From the NCBI GenBank assembly GCA_022828225.1, contig JAJEJG010000001.1, positions 1 to 64,000 on the forward strand: DNA of 64,000 nt, read 5' to 3'. This document shows, piece after piece, positions 60,579 to 64,000 of the stretch. The DNA is from Nitrospirales bacterium (lineage in GTDB: Bacteria; Nitrospirota; Nitrospiria; Nitrospirales; UBA8639). The notes under the pieces were generated by a model. That model was not told where the DNA came from and did not search any database. It worked only from the letters and a program-made list of their open reading frames with translations. Every line of letters starts with the position of its first letter. The first letter of the stretch is position 1. The position numbers and the translations under genes were made by a program.

Positions 60579-61289
60579 CTAAACCAGGGCCAATTCCAGT
60601 TTATGTTTTCTTTGAACCCAGTCCGGCAGGCAGCGGTCCAGCAGTTTGTAAAAATCGGAATCGTGCTGCCGGTGTGAAAGATGGCAAAGTTCATGGATCA
60701 CGACGTATTCAATGCATTCTTTCGGGGCTTTGATCAGGTCCAGATTGAGCGTCAACCGGCCGTTTGTTGACAGGCTTCCCCATCGCGCCTTCATTTTTCG
60801 TATCTTCAGGCCCGGCCTGGCAACGGCATTGTTTTTGAACTTTTCCCAACACAGGTGAAAGACGTCCTGAAAGCAGGTCGAGGCTTTTTTGAAATACCAC
60901 GCTTCAAGCAGCTTTTGAACATGGTCCGGAGAAAGAGTTGGAGCCTGAATATGGAAATATCCGCTCTTGAGCAAAACCTGCGAGGTTTGGGATTTCCTGA
61001 TTTTCAGCCGGTATTTTCGTCCAAGATAAAGATGGGATTCTCCACTCACGTGGCGGCGTGGCGGGGTTTTCGGCTCAAACTGCTCAAAGTACAATATCTG
61101 ACGACGAATCCATCCGGCGCGCCTTTGTACCCTGCGGACAACGTCCTGCAAATCGCTTCCAAGCGGAGCTTTCACCACAACGGATTTGTCCGGGTGGACG
61201 GCAATCTCCATGGTTTTTCTCTTACAGTGCAGGAGGTCAAAAGCAATCGTCTCCCGTCCATACGCGATGGACTCCGCCATCCGGCTCAT
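60579..61289 (-). CDS. YgjP-like zinc metallopeptidase associated with type I restriction
   Basis: The protein has 236 residues. The zinc motif is in VVIHELCHLSHRQHDSDFYKLLDRCLPDW (HExxH...H), preceded by KMKARWGSLSTNGRLTLNLDL, the hallmark of the YgjP/WLM group. Such peptidases are often found beside hsdR. The start overlaps the hsdR stop by 4 bases, so translation is coupled. The 152 bases to dapL (60427-60578) show nothing. Confidence 0.92.
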   Translation of the reverse strand: MSRMAESIAYGRETIAFDLLHCKRKTMEIAVHPDKSVVVKAPLGSDLQDVVRRVQRRAGWIRRQILYFEQFEPKTPPRRHVSGESHLYLGRKYRLKIRKSQTSQVLLKSGYFHIQAPTLSPDHVQKLLEAWYFKKASTCFQDVFHLCWEKFKNNAVARPGLKIRKMKARWGSLSTNGRLTLNLDLIKAPKECIEYVVIHELCHLSHRQHDSDFYKLLDRCLPDWVQRKHKLELALV

Positions 61290-64000
61290 CCGTACATCCT
61301 GTTGCGGGCAATCCTCATGCTCCGCTCGATAATCTCATCCAGTTGTTCGTTGCCGAGATCAATGCCTCTTTTGGCTTTCACTTCGTCGTACAGGTAGTCC
61401 TCGATGTCGTTAATGGCGCTGTTTCGCGCATCCGGGTCATCCCAGAAATGCACTTTGCCGTGGCGTTGCAGAATGTCGTGGATGGCAAGAGCCGTATCCG
61501 CCGAGTGTGCATCACACGTATCGGCCGCGCAGGTTTCAAAAACAGGTTGAATGACACCGAAAAACGCGGCGGCGTCCCTGTTGAACCTCAGTTTCTCGGG
61601 CACGTCCTCATTGCCCCGGCTGTCGAAGTCTTTTTTCAGCCTGGAAACCTTATCCAGGTATTCCAGGCCGGAGATCCGCTCTGCCCTGAACTCGTCAATG
61701 ACCCGTTGGATCAGGTTTGAAAATTTTTGGTAAAAAGCCGGGTCTTCCTCCATTTTTTCGCTGATGGTGCGCTTCATCAAATGGGCGATGCTGTCGGCCC
61801 GTGAGGCTTCGGTTTTGCTCCCGTACTCGACCTCCGGGTCGCTTTCGCCCGTGGGAAGACCGTGAAACACGTCCTCCGGCGCGTTGATTTGCGTAACCCT
61901 GTCGGCCTGAATATGGGTATCCAGGAGCTTTTTGATTTTCGGCTCGTGTTCCCTGTAATCAACGGTATCGGCATAGCGCAGTTTCACCGACCGCCTCAGT
62001 TTTTCAAGCCGTTTCAAATCTTCCCGGTACTGCCGCAGGATTGTCTCGTCCGTGTCCGTTAAAAACTTGTGGGAGGAAAGGGCAATACCAAGGGACTTGG
62101 CATATTCCGCAAGCAGCCGGTAAAAGTCGCCTCTCCGTTCATCATCGCCCAAAAGCCGCTCATACTCTTCCTCATCGGCCTGGTTCTTGACCTCCCTGAA
62201 CACGTCCCAAAGATGGGAATGCTTCTGCGGCAGTTTGTCGATCTGCTCATTGACGGAAACCAGCGTTTCTTCCAGATCCTTCTCGGCAAACCCTTCCAGC
62301 GCGTCATACATCGTCAAAGCCGTGTTCAGTTCCCCGAGGATGCCTTCGTAGTCCACGATGTAACCGAAGTCCTTGCCTTCATGCAGCCGGTTGACGCGTG
62401 CAATGGCCTGGAGCAGCATGTGCTCGCGCAGTTTTCTGCAGAGATAGAGAACGCTGTTGACCGGCGCGTCGAATCCGGTCAGCAGTTTGTCCACCACGAT
62501 CAAGATTTCGGGCTCTTCCGCGTGTTTGAAACTCTCGATAAGAGTTTCCGAGTATTGGGTATCCGAGCCGAAGCGGTCCATCATCCTGTCCCAGAAAATC
62601 CGAACGTCGGAATTCGGCGCTTCGCCAACCTCTTCAAAGCCCTCTCGCATGTCGGGTGGGGAGATCACCACTTCAGAGGAAACGGCGTCGATTTCCTTCA
62701 TAAACTGGTGATACTGAATGGCCGTGGCTTTATCCGGCGCAACCAGTTGGCCCTTGAAACCCGTGCCCTGCCAGTTCGCGCGATAATGTTCGCTGATGTC
62801 GAAGGTGCGCATATAGACGACCTGTTTCGCCTTGTTGAGGGTATTGGCGCGGGAATACTTTTTCTTCAAATCGGCTTTCTGTTTTTCACTGAGATCGGCG
62901 GTGTATCGTTCAAACCACAAGTCAACGGCGGCTTTGTTCTGCTCCATTTCCACGTGACGCCCTTCGTAAAGCAGCGGCACAATCGCCTTGTCATCCAGGG
63001 CTTGCCGGACGGAATAGGAGGGCTCGATCAAGCCCCCGAATTTGACGAAGTTGTTTCTCTGCTCATTCGTGAGCGGGGTGCCCGTAAACCCGAGGTAGCA
63101 GGCCTTTGACAGCATCTGCCGCATTCGCGCCGATAGGTTACCGAACTGGGTGCGGTGGCTTTCATCGACCAGCACGAAAACGTTAGGGTCGTCGTCACTC
63201 ATCCCACCAGCATTCAACGCCTTGTCGAATTTATGCACGAGGGTCGTCACCACGGGCGTGTTCGACCTGATCAGTTCGAGAAGTTCGCGTCCGGTTGCCG
63301 CCCGCTTCGGCTCGATCCCGCACTGCCTGAAAACTTTTGTAATCTGCCGGTCCAGGTCTTTCCTGTCCGTTGCCATGATGAGGCGCGGGTTGGTGATCTC
63401 CCTATCCATAGCCAGAAGGCGCGCAAGCCAGACCATGGTCAGGGATTTTCCCGAACCCTGCGTATGCCAGATCATGCCGCCTTTTCGCCGTCCCTCATTG
63501 TCGAACGCCTTGACGCGTTGCAAAGCCGAGCGCACCACAAAAAACTGTTGGTAGCGCGCAATTTTCTTTTTGCCCGCGTCAAAAAGCGTGAACAGGCGGG
63601 AGAGTTCCATCAGCCTTTCCGGGCGGCAAAGGCTGTAGATGGCCCGGTCCTGCTCCGTGATCTGCCGGTCTCCCAATTCGTCGAAATATCGGCGGGCGGA
63701 AGCGAAGTCGCCGGAGAACAGGGCGTTTTTCGTTTCTTCTGTAAGCGGCGCGTTGACAACCTGCTCCACGTCCTGATCGCTGTCCTCTTTTTCCCTCCAG
63801 AGACTCCAGAATTTCTGTTCCGCTCCAACCGTGGCGTATCGGGCGTCGTTTTTGTTGATCGACAGCAACAATTGGGCATAGATGAAAAGCCGGGGAATAT
63901 ATTCCTCGGTCTGGTTGCGGATGGTCTGGGAGATGGCCGTTTCCACTTTTTCGCCCGGAGATTTGCATTCAATCACCACAAACGGAATGCCGTTCACGAA
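61286..64000 (-). CDS. hsdR: Type I restriction enzyme R subunit, 5' end cut by window
   Basis: Over 904 residues are present; the frame runs off the right edge. The visible N-terminal part shows the nuclease site FVVIECKSPG (ExK type), then the SF2 motor: HTQGSGKSLTMVWLARLLA (Walker A), IMATDRKDLDRQ, VLVDESHRTQFGNL (DEAD-like DESH), TGTPLTNEQRNNF, LLTGFDAPVNSVLYLCRKL and MLLQAIARVNRL. It translocates and cuts foreign DNA as part of HsdRMS. hsdM and hsdS must lie beyond the window. Confidence 0.95.
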   Translation of the reverse strand, partial: FVNGIPFVVIECKSPGEKVETAISQTIRNQTEEYIPRLFIYAQLLLSINKNDARYATVGAEQKFWSLWREKEDSDQDVEQVVNAPLTEETKNALFSGDFASARRYFDELGDRQITEQDRAIYSLCRPERLMELSRLFTLFDAGKKKIARYQQFFVVRSALQRVKAFDNEGRRKGGMIWHTQGSGKSLTMVWLARLLAMDREITNPRLIMATDRKDLDRQITKVFRQCGIEPKRAATGRELLELIRSNTPVVTTLVHKFDKALNAGGMSDDDPNVFVLVDESHRTQFGNLSARMRQMLSKACYLGFTGTPLTNEQRNNFVKFGGLIEPSYSVRQALDDKAIVPLLYEGRHVEMEQNKAAVDLWFERYTADLSEKQKADLKKKYSRANTLNKAKQVVYMRTFDISEHYRANWQGTGFKGQLVAPDKATAIQYHQFMKEIDAVSSEVVISPPDMREGFEEVGEAPNSDVRIFWDRMMDRFGSDTQYSETLIESFKHAEEPEILIVVDKLLTGFDAPVNSVLYLCRKLREHMLLQAIARVNRLHEGKDFGYIVDYEGILGELNTALTMYDALEGFAEKDLEETLVSVNEQIDKLPQKHSHLWDVFREVKNQADEEEYERLLGDDERRGDFYRLLAEYAKSLGIALSSHKFLTDTDETILRQYREDLKRLEKLRRSVKLRYADTVDYREHEPKIKKLLDTHIQADRVTQINAPEDVFHGLPTGESDPEVEYGSKTEASRADSIAHLMKRTISEKMEEDPAFYQKFSNLIQRVIDEFRAERISGLEYLDKVSRLKKDFDSRGNEDVPEKLRFNRDAAAFFGVIQPVFETCAADTCDAHSADTALAIHDILQRHGKVHFWDDPDARNSAINDIEDYLYDEVKAKRGIDLGNEQLDEIIERSMRIARNRMYG

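Noticed and set aside
62069-63109. 346-residue plus-strand frame
   Set aside because: Antisense to hsdR motor motifs, which are intact on the minus strand.
1-64000. CRISPR arrays, prophage or integrated plasmid
   Set aside because: No regularly spaced direct repeats, integrase, phage structural genes or attachment-site duplications were seen; only the hsdR end looks accessory.

Overview
The window reads as chromosome from a Nitrospira-like nitrite-oxidizing bacterium (phylum Nitrospirota). The deciding evidence is a complete nxrA-nxrB pair at 19.7-24.5 kb: a 1145-residue Tat-exported molybdopterin catalytic subunit and a 429-residue iron-sulfur subunit, both of the periplasmic Nitrospira type. 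The surrounding genes are mostly bacterial housekeeping. They are densely packed and dotted with small GC-rich palindromic repeats. The only clearly accessory stretch is the type I restriction region at the right edge.

Layout. 0-9.5 kb: an I78-type inhibitor, an RNase H with a TPR lipoprotein and tRNA-Val, a BASS-family transporter, a Pal-like lipoprotein, an M28 peptidase, a decayed second pal 3' end, SelO, a membrane zinc peptidase and an HNH nuclease. 9.5-18.9 kb: an arginine dihydrolase-like gene beside an ornithine cyclodeaminase-like (TIGR00300) gene, which together could run arginine to ornithine to proline with release of ammonia. Then follow a minus-strand operon (Lon-N domain, ABC ATPase, ABC permease, SirB1-like, HEAT) and a plus-strand pair (AttH/CrtC-like, beta-propeller lipoprotein). 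19-24.5 kb: a long AT-rich control region with a sigma-54-type promoter, a possible leader ORF and a perfect palindrome, then nxrAB and a strong terminator.

24.6-31.3 kb: small unknown genes, a Trm112-like protein, a DUF502 protein, a GNAT enzyme, a FIST-domain gene cut by one in-frame TGA, an FKBP, gcvT and a Nudix hydrolase. 31.4-41.1 kb: a trans-3-hydroxyproline dehydratase-like enzyme beside a 2-oxoglutarate dioxygenase, a 2-oxoacid decarboxylase, two tandem outer-membrane barrels, a dicarboxylate symporter and gcvP. 41.3-46.8 kb: the transglutaminase / alpha-E / circularly permuted ATP-grasp triad, an amidohydrolase, a MITE-like element and an unknown gene. 47-54.8 kb: HU, a MoaD-like protein, a YHS protein, an ArsS-like radical SAM enzyme, 6-phosphogluconolactonase, a small lipoprotein, a transaldolase-type aldolase, a family 5 uracil-DNA glycosylase, glycerate 2-kinase, a MazG-like protein and Ogt. 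54.8-64 kb: a second MITE copy, a PhoX-like/FGE-like secreted pair, panC, folK, dapL, and a YgjP-like peptidase overlapping a truncated hsdR.

The most interesting items are the nxr control region, the two-copy MITE whose ends covary, the 183-bp inverted-repeat element between the arginine genes, the pal remnant, the interrupted FIST gene, the REP-type sequence inserted in frame into a coding gene, and the possible proline-hydroxylation module. No CRISPR array, integrase or complete insertion sequence was seen.
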